From NCBI GenBank assembly GCA_050945695.1, contig JBMNTK010000212.1:1-6469 (forward strand): a stretch of DNA of 6,469 nucleotides, read 5' to 3'. Of this stretch, positions 1 through 6,469 are shown piece by piece. Below the pieces are notes generated by a model, which worked only from the letters and a program-made list of their open reading frames with translations, was not told where the DNA came from and did not search any database. Within the stretch, counting starts at the first letter, position 1. The number at the start of each line of letters is the position of its first letter. This stretch comes from Ch71 sp050945695. GTDB taxonomy: Bacteria > Chloroflexota > Anaerolineae > DRVO01. A program made the translations under genes and the position numbers.

Positions 1-1116
1 TTTCTCGCGGCCGCCGGGCTCTCGGCGGGCATGGCTGTACTGGTGTTCGGAGTGGACCCGACGTTCGTGCTGCGGCTGATGAGGCCCCTCGCCTATTACG
101 CCTCCTTCTTCGCGGTGACGCGGCTGCTGTGGGAGCGGCGCCAGGTGCAGACCCTGCTGAACGGGCTGCTCTGGCTGGGCGCGCTGGCGTCCGGCGCGGT
201 GATCCTGCAGACGGCCTTCCCGCAACTGACCATCCTCCGGGCAAGCTCAACCGAGTTGGTGACGGCGGCGCGAGAGTACTCCGGCGTGCACCGGGTCTAC
301 ACCCACGCTGACCGGCTGATCTACCCCATGCTGCTGCTGTCGGTGACGTTCCTCGCCCTGAGGGTGACGCCCACGTGGATGGAGGCCGGGCGAGCAGCCC
401 TCCTGGCGGTGGCCCTGATCCTGAGCTTCCAGCGCAACTACTGGGGTACCTCGTTGCTCATGGTGGGGCTGCTGACCGCCCTAGTGCCGGCGTGGGCACG
501 GCTGAGGCTGGCCTTTGCTCTGGGGGCAGCGGCAGTCCTGATCATGGTGTCGGCCCTGATCCCCTCACCAGAGCTGATGCGTTACCGTCAGGCCGCCTTG
601 GAGCGGTTCGTCTATGGCCTCAGCCCGGAGACTGTGGCCGCGGACGGCAGCGCCCAGGATCGGGTGCTGGAGATCGAATATGGGCTGCAGACCGTGGTCG
701 AGCGGCCTGTCCTGGGCATTGGGCTGGGGAATCTCTACCGGCCCCTTAACGCCAACGACCTGGCCAACCGGGAAATGCCCCCGGCCATCGGGCTGCGCTG
801 GTACATCCACAACGCCTACCTCTGGGTGTGGGTGGACATGGGCCTGGTGGGGCTCATCCCGTTCCTCTGGCTCTACGGTGCTGGCATCTACCGGGGGTTA
901 CGGTCTTGGCGGGCGATGCCGGACAGGCGAACGAGAGCCGTGGTGTTGGGCCTGAGCCTGGGGCTCATGGGACAGGCGGGCTCGAACCTGGTGGCGCCGA
1001 ACTTCATCCAGTCCTGGTCCCTACTGGTCTTCCCGGTCCTGCTGGGCCTCAACGAGGTGATCCTGAGGGCAGCGACACAACAGACTCACACGGCAAGCGA
1101 GATGGTGGAGGGTTAG
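1..1116 (+). CDS. O-antigen ligase / Wzy-type polymerase membrane protein (5' partial)
   Basis: Probable inner-membrane enzyme that polymerises or transfers lipid-linked glycan repeat units on the outer face of the membrane. The frame is open from base 1. The first visible ATG, at 31, lies within a hydrophobic stretch with no clear ribosome binding site, so the true start is probably upstream. The 371 visible residues are a little short for the family (usually 400-500). About ten hydrophobic segments are visible, roughly at 1-20, 27-43, 52-72, 98-112, 122-141, 148-165, 169-187, 270-295, 312-330 and 336-353. Family signatures are the arginine in SFQRNYW (142-148), ERPVLGIGLGN (234-244) in the long loop before the last helices, and the IHNAYL motif with His270-Asn271 followed by a GLVGLIPF helix; this is the Wzy_C pattern. 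Polymerase (Wzy) and ligase (WaaL) cannot be separated by motif. The stop is two bases before the next start, consistent with one operon. Confidence 0.85.
   Translation, partial: FLAAAGLSAGMAVLVFGVDPTFVLRLMRPLAYYASFFAVTRLLWERRQVQTLLNGLLWLGALASGAVILQTAFPQLTILRASSTELVTAAREYSGVHRVYTHADRLIYPMLLLSVTFLALRVTPTWMEAGRAALLAVALILSFQRNYWGTSLLMVGLLTALVPAWARLRLAFALGAAAVLIMVSALIPSPELMRYRQAALERFVYGLSPETVAADGSAQDRVLEIEYGLQTVVERPVLGIGLGNLYRPLNANDLANREMPPAIGLRWYIHNAYLWVWVDMGLVGLIPFLWLYGAGIYRGLRSWRAMPDRRTRAVVLGLSLGLMGQAGSNLVAPNFIQSWSLLVFPVLLGLNEVILRAATQQTHTASEMVEG
1107..1111 (+). promoter_or_regulatory. Ribosome binding site for the CapK-like ligase
   Basis: GGAGG lies seven bases before the ATG at 1119, inside the last codons of the membrane-protein gene. 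It supports 1119 as the start, although the same frame stays open upstream to about 828 in an overlap with the preceding gene. Confidence 0.75.
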
Positions 1117-1118
1117 CG

Positions 1119-2591
1119 ATGGCAACAGGAGTGCGCCTGGCCGCACTGCGCAAGCAACTGCCCTTTCCGGTGAGACGGGCCCTGGGCTGGGCTCGGCGGC
1201 GAGCCGGGGCCGGGTGCGTATGGAACGACCCGGCGTTCCGAGAGGTCTACGAGCAGCTCATGCAGAGCCAGTGGTGGTCTCGCTCGGAGTTGGAGGCCTA
1301 TCAGGCAGAGCAGCTCCAGCGGCTGGTGGCGCACGCCTATGCCAACGTGCCCTACTACCAGCAGAGGATGGACGAGCTGGGCCTGCGACCGGAGGACATC
1401 CGGGGCCCTGCCGACCTTCCCCGGCTACCGCTCCTCACCAAGGACGACATCCGCGCCCACACCGATAGCCTCCTGGCCAGGAACGTGAGCCGCGACCGCC
1501 TCCGGTACGTCACCACCGGCGGGTCCACCGGCACTCCCCTTGGGCTCTGGCATGACCGCTACACCGCCGACCCCCACGAAGACGCCTTTCGCCTGCGGCA
1601 GTGGAACTGGGCGGGCTACCGCTTCGGAGACCGAGTGGTCAACGTGCAGGGCAACCTGATCCTCACCGACGATGGCCAACTCATGTGGGACTACAACACC
1701 CACTCGAACGAGCTGGTCTTGCCGGTGCGCCACATGAGTGAGGAGGCCATGCCGGGCTACGTTCGCCTCCTGCGCCAGTTCGCGCCCCGCTTCGCCGCTG
1801 GGTATCCGTCCTCGCTGGAGCTGCTGGCCCGCTATCTCAAGCGTAAGGACATCCGCGACATCCGGCTAGAGGCAGTCTTCCTGGAGTCGGAGACCTTGTA
1901 TCCCCAGCAGAGGCAGTTGATCGAGGAGCAATTCGGGGCTCCCGTGTTTGCCGGCTACGGCCAGACAGAGCGCGTGGCTGACGCAGTGGAATGCGAGCAT
2001 CACCGAGGATACCACGTGTCCATGGAGTACGGGGTACTGGAGTTGGTGGACAAGGATGGTGAGCCCATAACCCGGCCCGGCGTCCTGGGGCGGGTGGTGG
2101 GCACGGGGTTCGACTCCTACGGCATGCCCCTCATCCGCTACGCCACCGATGACCTGGCCACCCTGGCCGAGGGGGAGTGTCCCTGTGGCCGCCAGCTGAC
2201 CCTGGTGCAGGACTTCCATGGGCGCCTGAGGGAGTTCATCGTCACTCGCAGTGGTCAACTGGTGCCGGTGCCGGTGCTCTTTGCGGGCCACGGCGAGATC
2301 TGGGCCAAGCTGCGGGAGGTCAAGTTCGTCCAGGAGGAACCGGGGGTACTGGCCGTGCACGCCGCGCCCGCGCCTGAGTTCACCGAAGAGGAGGTCAGAG
2401 CCGGGCTCAGGGAGTTGGTGGACGAGCGCCTGGGCGGCGACGTGGCGGTGACGGTCCACATAGTGGATAGCGTCCCCAGGACGCTTCGGGGCAAGGTCGG
2501 GCTCATGGAGCAGAGGCTGCCCATCAGCTTGGCGGACCTGGAGACAGTGGCAGCCGGCGGCGGTATTGACCGGGCGAGGGACGGCTCCTGA
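1119..2591 (+). CDS. PaaK/CapK-family adenylate-forming ligase (phenylacetate-CoA ligase-like)
   Basis: A 490-residue ANL-superfamily enzyme expected to adenylate a carboxylic acid with ATP and pass the acyl group to CoA or another thiol or acceptor; the substrate is unknown. Visible motifs in order are the phosphate-binding loop TTGGSTGTP (132-140), the nucleotide-binding YGQTE (280-284), RYATDD (340-345) with the ribose-binding acidic residue, HGRLREFI (367-374) near the hinge, and a C-terminal RGK with Lys459, a candidate for the adenylation lysine. Cys292, His294, His295, CPCGR (354-358) and His299 form Cys/His clusters; a structural metal site is possible but unproven. No signal peptide or membrane helix is seen, so it is probably cytoplasmic. 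Members of this family (often annotated CapK or coenzyme F390 synthetase-like) occur in capsule and exopolysaccharide loci, which fits its neighbours. A role in acyl or amino-acyl decoration of the glycan is inference. The start at 1119 is chosen for its good ribosome binding site and two-base spacing. Confidence 0.9.
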   Translation: MATGVRLAALRKQLPFPVRRALGWARRRAGAGCVWNDPAFREVYEQLMQSQWWSRSELEAYQAEQLQRLVAHAYANVPYYQQRMDELGLRPEDIRGPADLPRLPLLTKDDIRAHTDSLLARNVSRDRLRYVTTGGSTGTPLGLWHDRYTADPHEDAFRLRQWNWAGYRFGDRVVNVQGNLILTDDGQLMWDYNTHSNELVLPVRHMSEEAMPGYVRLLRQFAPRFAAGYPSSLELLARYLKRKDIRDIRLEAVFLESETLYPQQRQLIEEQFGAPVFAGYGQTERVADAVECEHHRGYHVSMEYGVLELVDKDGEPITRPGVLGRVVGTGFDSYGMPLIRYATDDLATLAEGECPCGRQLTLVQDFHGRLREFIVTRSGQLVPVPVLFAGHGEIWAKLREVKFVQEEPGVLAVHAAPAPEFTEEEVRAGLRELVDERLGGDVAVTVHIVDSVPRTLRGKVGLMEQRLPISLADLETVAAGGGIDRARDGS

Positions 2592-2641
2592 TGGCACCAG
2601 TCGCATTCAGTGCTGCAACGCCCTGGGGGTGCGGCCGATGA
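2591..2641 (+). CDS. Possible 16-codon coupling mini-ORF between the ligase and CapA-like genes
   Basis: A short open frame starts with the ATG of a TGATG overlap at the ligase stop (2589-2593). It ends with the TGA of an ATGA overlap at the start of the CapA-like gene (2638-2641). The predicted peptide is MAPVAFSAATPWGCGR, which has no recognised motif. A GAGGG at 2576-2580 sits ten bases upstream. The arrangement would let ribosomes that finish the ligase re-initiate and be delivered to the next start codon. It may equally be chance, since the spacer is only 46 bases. The peptide itself is not expected to have a function. Confidence 0.3.
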   Translation: MAPVAFSAATPWGCGR

Positions 2642-3921
2642 ACATAACGTTGCTGGGGGATCTGTGGCCGCTGGACACGGGCGAGGTAGATATCCCGGAC
2701 TTCGCTAGGGGGACCGACCTCTGCCTGGCCAACCTGGAGGGGCCGATGTACACGGGCAATGCCTCCCCCTGGCCCAAGGCCGGGCCGGCCCTGCGGGGCA
2801 GTGCCCGGATCCTGGAGTGCGTGCGGCCCCGGTTTGGCCCCCTCGTGCTGAGCCTGGCCAACAACCACACGATGGACTACGGCCTCCCCGGCCTGCGGGC
2901 GACGGTGCACACCTGCCAAGCCTTGGGCGTGGACGTAGTCGGCGCCGGGGACAGCCTGAGCGAGGCGCAGGCGCCCCGCTTCCTCGACATCAAGGGTGTG
3001 CGGGTGGCTATCGTCGCTCGATGTGAGACGCAGTTCGGCGGCGCCGGACCGAGCCGGCCGGGAGTGGCCAACATCGAGGACTCGCTGTGCCAGCGGGTAC
3101 ACGACCTGAGCCGAGAGGCAGATGCGGTGGTGGTCACCATACACGGCGGCTCGGAGCTCTCGCCCTGGCCTTCACCGGCCTGGCAGGCGCGACTGCGGGC
3201 CCTCGTGGATGCCGGGGCGACCATAGTGCACGGGCACCATTCCCACACCCCTCAGGGATACGAGACCTACGGCAACGGGGTGATCGTCTACGGTCCCGGC
3301 AACTTCGTGGTGGACCCAGACATGTGGGGAGGTGATCCCTATCACCCTCACGCCCTGTGGTCGCTGGCGGTAGAGTGCAGCCTGGAGTCGTCTCCGCCGG
3401 ATGTCTCTGTTCGCACGCTGGTGGTGGAAAGCGGACCCACGGGCCCCATCGTGCGCTACGCCGACAACGGGCAGTTCCGGGGCCACAGATCCTACCTGGC
3501 CCGCTGCAACGAGGCGCTGTCTGACCCGGCGCTGCTGGAGGCGCTGTGGCAGGAGACCGCGGTACGGATGTACGAGCTGTTCTACTCCCAGTGGCTTGGG
3601 CACCCCTCACCCAGGGCCAACGGTCAGGGCCGCCGGCCCGCGCTCGCTGCCCTGCGACGCGCCGCCGCTGACCTGGTGAAGGGGCCCAGGCCGCTGGAAC
3701 ACGAGGAGCTGCTTCTGCACTACCACGTGTTCTCCTGTGAGTCTCATCGTGATGCCATCTCCACTGCCCTGGGAGTCCTGTCGGGCGAGAAAGAGGACCT
3801 TCGGTCCGAGCGCACACGGGCCCTCGCAGACGAGTTCATGCCCTGGTCGGTGCCGGGCCTAACGGAGATGTACTGGGGCGGGCCCGGGCGGGTGGCCAGG
3901 TTGGCCGAGGCGAAGTCGTGA
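2638..3921 (+). CDS. CapA-family protein (poly-gamma-glutamate/capsule type, metallophosphatase-like fold)
   Basis: A 427-residue protein with a CapA domain over about residues 1-275. This is a calcineurin-like metallophosphoesterase relative found in poly-gamma-glutamate and capsule loci; its chemistry is not settled. Visible signatures are GD (7-8) after the first strand, ANLEGP (31-36), LANNHTMDYG (73-82), GAGDSLSEAQAP (102-113), HGGSE (169-173) and GHHSHTPQGYE (199-209), followed by YGPGNF (218-223). The Asp, Asn and His residues expected to bind metal are all present. Residues 278-427 form a C-terminal extension, probably helical, with no motif I recognise. Unlike PgsA/CapA of Bacillus, no N-terminal membrane anchor or signal peptide is seen, so it appears cytoplasmic. 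The ATG at 2638 is chosen because the family fold begins directly at MNITLLGD; GTG 2629 and TTG 2566 are in-frame alternatives. The ribosome binding site is weak (GGGGG at 2625-2629). The gene overlaps the next by four bases (GTGA). Confidence 0.88.
   Translation: MNITLLGDLWPLDTGEVDIPDFARGTDLCLANLEGPMYTGNASPWPKAGPALRGSARILECVRPRFGPLVLSLANNHTMDYGLPGLRATVHTCQALGVDVVGAGDSLSEAQAPRFLDIKGVRVAIVARCETQFGGAGPSRPGVANIEDSLCQRVHDLSREADAVVVTIHGGSELSPWPSPAWQARLRALVDAGATIVHGHHSHTPQGYETYGNGVIVYGPGNFVVDPDMWGGDPYHPHALWSLAVECSLESSPPDVSVRTLVVESGPTGPIVRYADNGQFRGHRSYLARCNEALSDPALLEALWQETAVRMYELFYSQWLGHPSPRANGQGRRPALAALRRAAADLVKGPRPLEHEELLLHYHVFSCESHRDAISTALGVLSGEKEDLRSERTRALADEFMPWSVPGLTEMYWGGPGRVARLAEAKS
3907..3910 (+). 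promoter_or_regulatory. Ribosome binding site deciding a GTG start
   Basis: GAGG lies seven bases before the GTG at 3918, inside the end of the CapA-like gene. It supports a GTG start for the heparinase-like gene, with the start and the preceding stop sharing GTGA. An in-frame TTG at 3933 has no better site. Confidence 0.6.
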
Positions 3922-5984
3922 CTGCGACGGGTTTGACCCGCTATCTCGATAAGGCCCGCCGGCTTGGCCCGCTGGGCACGGCCCGCCGAGCCTGGGAACG
4001 GGGATCGGATCGGTTGGGGCTGGAGGCCCGGGCTCTGGCCTGGACGCTGCGGGAGGCCAGGTTGCCCTCCGATCGAGCGGTGTTGGCCGCGGCCGGCGGC
4101 AACTGGGCCAGCATGGGCCAGTTCGTCGAGCACCTGTGCCGCAAGGAGGCGCCCGCCTTCTTCTTCTCGCCCACCGAGCGAGACGAGTACGTGCGCTGCC
4201 TGAGGGAGCGCCTGGCGCGGGAGGCTGACCGGACGCTGCAGACGGCGGATGAGGTCTGCCGTCACCGGTTCTACCTGCTGGGTAGGGAAGTGCAGTTCGG
4301 CGAGCGGGTGAACTGGCACCTGGATCCTGACACCGGGCAGGATTGGCCCCGCGACTACTTCGAGCGCATGGACGAGCGGCTCTGGTCGCAGCGGGTTTCC
4401 CAAGACAGCAAGCTGGTATGGGAGCTCAACCGTCACCAGCACCTGGTGACCCTGGGCAAGGCGTACTGGCTAACGCGCGATGAGCGGTACACCCGGGAAG
4501 CTGCCGACCAGCTGCTTACCTGGATCGAAGACAACCCGCCCGGGATGGGCATCAACTGGTACAGCGCCCTCGAGGTGGGCCTGAGGCTGATATCCTGGTG
4601 CCTGGCCTTCCACTTCCTCCGGGCCGACCCTGGGTTTGTCAGGACCGCCGCTCCGTCCTTCGTCAAGAGCCTCTACCAGCAGACGCGGTTCCTTCGCCGG
4701 CACCTGACTGCCGACTGGCCGGTGCCCAACAATCACCTGATTGGCGAGTGCGCCGGGCTCATCGCCGCGGGGGCCCTCTTCCCCGAGTTTGGCGAGGCGG
4801 ACGACTGGCTGTCCACCGGGCTCAGGCTCATGGAGAGCGCGGTCGAGGCGCAGGTGGCTTCGGATGGCGCCAGCCGGGAGCAGACCACCGGCTACCAGCG
4901 CTTCGTGATGGAGCTGCTGACCCTGCCGGTACTGCTTGGCCAGCGGGGGGCCATCCCGGACTCACCGACGCTCGTGCAGGCCCTGGAGCGGATGCTCGAC
5001 TACGTGCTGTACGTCACCGCTCCCGATGGGGCCGCGCCCCGCCTGGGCGACGGCGACGATGGCCGGGGGCATGCCCTGGGCTCGGGCCTGGGACAGGCCG
5101 GCTTCTCGGAGCTGCTGTGCCTGGGCGCGCTGCTCTTCCGACGGTCGGACCTCAAGCTGGCCGCGGGCGCCTTCGCGGAGTCGGCGCTATGGCTGCTGGG
5201 ACCGGAGGCCGCTCAGAAATACGACGAGCTGGAGGCGACGCCCCCCGCGCGGGCCTCGGCCGCGTTCCCCGATGGCGGCCACTACGTGCTGCGCAGCGAC
5301 TGGACCCCGCAAGCCGACCTTGCCTTCACCAGGTGCGGGTCATTTGGGCTGGGCGGTGAGGGCTTCTGCGCCCATTCCCACTGCGATCTCTTGGGATTGG
5401 AACTGTGGCTGCGGGGCCGCCAGCTCCTGGCCGATCCCGGCACCTACACCTACCGCGGTCCCCGACGAGACTGGTTCCGGAGCACCGAGGCCCACAACAC
5501 CCTGATGGTTGACGGGGTCGAGCAGGCCAGGCCGCAGGGCGAGTTCGCCTGGTCTCAGGTGCACGACGCTACCTGCCTGGACTGGGACGCCCAGGCGCGC
5601 GCGGTGACCGGCCAGCTGGAGGCGGCGCCCGGGGTGTGGCAGGAGCGACAGGTGCGCCTCGATGGCCCGGGGCGGTGCCGCGTAGCCGATAGTGTCCGGG
5701 GCGACGGGCAGCACCGTCTGGTGTGGCGCTACCACCTGGCCCCCGGGCTGGAGGCTGAGTTGGACGGCTCCACGCTGCGTGTCCGAGGGGGCGAGGACTC
5801 CATGGCGGTGGTAGTGGCCCCGCCGCCGGTACGCCTGGCCCTGGAGCAGCACTGGCATTCGCCCGCCTACGGTGAACTTGAGCCTGCCACCACCATCGTC
5901 GGTGAGTGGGAGGGAGAACTGACGAGACTGGGCCTTACCTTTGAGTGGCTCTTTGCCGCCCTTGGCGAGAGTGATGGGGAGTAA
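3918..5984 (+). CDS. Heparinase II/III-family polysaccharide lyase-like protein
   Basis: A 688-residue protein with the two-part heparinase II/III architecture: an N-terminal alpha-barrel domain (about 80-400) and a C-terminal beta-sandwich domain (about 425-680). Barrel signatures are NWHLDPDTG (132-140), KLVWELNRHQH (165-175), NWYSALEVGLR (213-223), NNHLIGE (271-277) and SREQTTGYQRF (319-329), where Tyr326 is the candidate catalytic tyrosine and Asn/His 271-273 the candidate substrate or base residues. The sandwich domain carries AHSHCD (485-490), ADPGTYTYRG and STEAHNTLMVDG with His526, the usual metal- and substrate-side histidines of this family. The family cleaves uronic-acid-containing glycans by beta-elimination; the substrate here is unknown. 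The N-terminus (MTATGLTRYLDKARRLGPLG) is basic and amphipathic rather than a signal peptide, resembling heparinase-like proteins in exopolysaccharide clusters, so export by the Sec route is not evident. Start GTG overlaps the CapA-like stop; the stop is one base before the next ATG. Confidence 0.92.
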   Translation: MTATGLTRYLDKARRLGPLGTARRAWERGSDRLGLEARALAWTLREARLPSDRAVLAAAGGNWASMGQFVEHLCRKEAPAFFFSPTERDEYVRCLRERLAREADRTLQTADEVCRHRFYLLGREVQFGERVNWHLDPDTGQDWPRDYFERMDERLWSQRVSQDSKLVWELNRHQHLVTLGKAYWLTRDERYTREAADQLLTWIEDNPPGMGINWYSALEVGLRLISWCLAFHFLRADPGFVRTAAPSFVKSLYQQTRFLRRHLTADWPVPNNHLIGECAGLIAAGALFPEFGEADDWLSTGLRLMESAVEAQVASDGASREQTTGYQRFVMELLTLPVLLGQRGAIPDSPTLVQALERMLDYVLYVTAPDGAAPRLGDGDDGRGHALGSGLGQAGFSELLCLGALLFRRSDLKLAAGAFAESALWLLGPEAAQKYDELEATPPARASAAFPDGGHYVLRSDWTPQADLAFTRCGSFGLGGEGFCAHSHCDLLGLELWLRGRQLLADPGTYTYRGPRRDWFRSTEAHNTLMVDGVEQARPQGEFAWSQVHDATCLDWDAQARAVTGQLEAAPGVWQERQVRLDGPGRCRVADSVRGDGQHRLVWRYHLAPGLEAELDGSTLRVRGGEDSMAVVVAPPPVRLALEQHWHSPAYGELEPATTIVGEWEGELTRLGLTFEWLFAALGESDGE
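5978..5981 (+). promoter_or_regulatory. Ribosome binding site for the nucleotide-sugar dehydrogenase
   Basis: GGAG, part of GGGGAG at 5976-5981, lies in the last codons of the heparinase-like gene, four bases before the ATG at 5986. The spacing is slightly short, but no other start fits the N-terminal Rossmann strand as well. Confidence 0.55.
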
Positions 5985-5985
5985 G

Positions 5986-6469
5986 ATGAGAGTTAGTGTG
6001 TTTGGACTGGGTTATGTTGGAACAGTGACTTCCGCCTGTCTGGCCTCCATGGGGCATACCGTGGTGGGGGTGGACGTCAACACGGACAAGGTGCGCACCC
6101 TCAACGCCGGCCGCAGTCCGATCTTGGAGCCGGGCGTGGAGGAGCTGGTTCGTGCCGCCGTGGAGGCGGGTGCGCTTTCCGCCACCGCCGATGCCGAGGA
6201 GGCTGTCGCCCAGTCCGATGTCGCTCTGGTGTGTGTGGGGACTCCCTCCCAGCCAAACGGTAGCCTCGACCTGACGTACGTGGAAAGGGTCATGGGCCAG
6301 ATCGGCCGCGCCATGGCCGAGACCGGCGACCACAAGGTTGTGGTGTTGCGTAGCACCGTGCTGCCGGGTTCCCTGCGGTCATCGCTGGTGCCCATCCTGG
6401 AGGAGGCTGCCGGAAGGCGGGCTGGGGAGGGCTTCGGCGTGGCCGTGAACCCGGAGTTTCTGCGCGAAG
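5986..6469 (+). CDS. algD: GDP-mannose 6-dehydrogenase-like nucleotide-sugar dehydrogenase (3' partial)
   Basis: The N-terminal 161 codons of a UDP-glucose/GDP-mannose dehydrogenase, cut by the right edge; the family is usually about 430-450 residues. It oxidises a sugar nucleotide twice with NAD to give the uronic acid. The NAD-binding Rossmann motif GLGYVG (7-12) and the acidic Asp30 after the second strand are clear. Also present are SPILEPG (44-50), VCVGTPSQPNGSLDL (82-96), VVVLRSTVLPG (118-128) and NPEFLRE (155-161), which carries active-site acidic residues. From memory the pattern follows Pseudomonas AlgD more closely than UDP-glucose dehydrogenases, notably in the SPILEPG, NGSLDL, STVLPG and AG-x-x-FGV segments. 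GDP-mannuronate is therefore the preferred product. The catalytic cysteine lies beyond the window, so substrate and completeness cannot be checked. The first 45 bases are distinctly less G+C-rich than the rest. It starts one base after the heparinase-like stop. Confidence 0.88.
   Translation, partial: MRVSVFGLGYVGTVTSACLASMGHTVVGVDVNTDKVRTLNAGRSPILEPGVEELVRAAVEAGALSATADAEEAVAQSDVALVCVGTPSQPNGSLDLTYVERVMGQIGRAMAETGDHKVVVLRSTVLPGSLRSSLVPILEEAAGRRAGEGFGVAVNPEFLRE

Noticed and set aside
828..1118. 97-codon upstream extension of the ligase frame
   Set aside because: It overlaps the conserved last helices of the membrane protein, has Gly/Pro-rich unstructured translation, and the ATG at 1119 has a good ribosome binding site.
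1866..2606. Long minus-strand open frame (246 codons) opposite the ligase gene
   Set aside because: It lies mostly inside a clear ligase gene, shows no family motif, and such antisense frames are common in high-G+C DNA.
2592..2637. Possible hairpin or terminator in the ligase-CapA spacer
   Set aside because: Only a four-base stem (GCAC/GTGC) with a long loop and no T-run could be found by eye.
3134..3817. Minus-strand open frame (227 codons) opposite the CapA-like gene
   Set aside because: Low-complexity Arg/Pro/Ala-rich translation typical of a codon-bias shadow; the + strand gene has conserved motifs throughout.
3878..3895. GGCCCGGGC-rich short palindrome near the end of the CapA-like gene
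   Set aside because: It is short, inside coding sequence, and expected by chance at this base composition.
3744..4442. Minus-strand open frame (232 codons) spanning the CapA/heparinase junction
   Set aside because: It crosses two well-supported + strand genes, has no recognisable domain and no convincing start.

Overview
The window is a tightly packed run of five genes, all on the + strand, from a polysaccharide-biosynthesis locus. G+C is high (by eye about two thirds) and most genes have GGAG-type ribosome binding sites. This suggests an uncultured high-G+C bacterium. Gene content and style would fit an environmental phylum such as Chloroflexota, but nothing here fixes the taxonomy. There are no transposases, tRNA or rRNA genes, CRISPR arrays or phage genes, and no non-coding stretch longer than about 50 bases.

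Layout: (1) bases 1-1116, the 3' part of a polytopic membrane protein of the O-antigen ligase/Wzy polymerase type, whose reading frame is open at the left edge; (2) 1119-2591, a phenylacetate-CoA-ligase-like (PaaK/CapK) adenylate-forming enzyme; (3) 2638-3921, a CapA-family metallophosphatase-like protein with a C-terminal extension; (4) 3918-5984, a heparinase II/III-family polysaccharide-lyase-like protein without a signal peptide; (5) 5986 to the right edge, the N-terminal part of a nucleotide-sugar dehydrogenase that most resembles GDP-mannose 6-dehydrogenase (AlgD).

Three of the four junctions are extremely tight: a 2-base gap, a GTGA overlap and a 1-base gap. The fourth holds a 16-codon open frame that overlaps the stop of gene 2 (TGATG) and the start of gene 3 (ATGA), so translation could be coupled across it as well. 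No promoter or terminator is visible, so the five genes are most likely part of one longer transcript.

Working model (inference): the dehydrogenase supplies a uronic acid donor, probably GDP-mannuronate. Glycosyltransferases and a flippase outside the window would build and export the repeat unit, and the Wzy/WaaL-like protein would polymerise or ligate it. The heparinase-like protein would act on uronate-containing glycan. The CapK-like ligase would activate an acyl or amino-acyl group, possibly to decorate the polymer, with the CapA-like protein as an accessory enzyme. The polymer and the decoration cannot be identified from this sequence alone.
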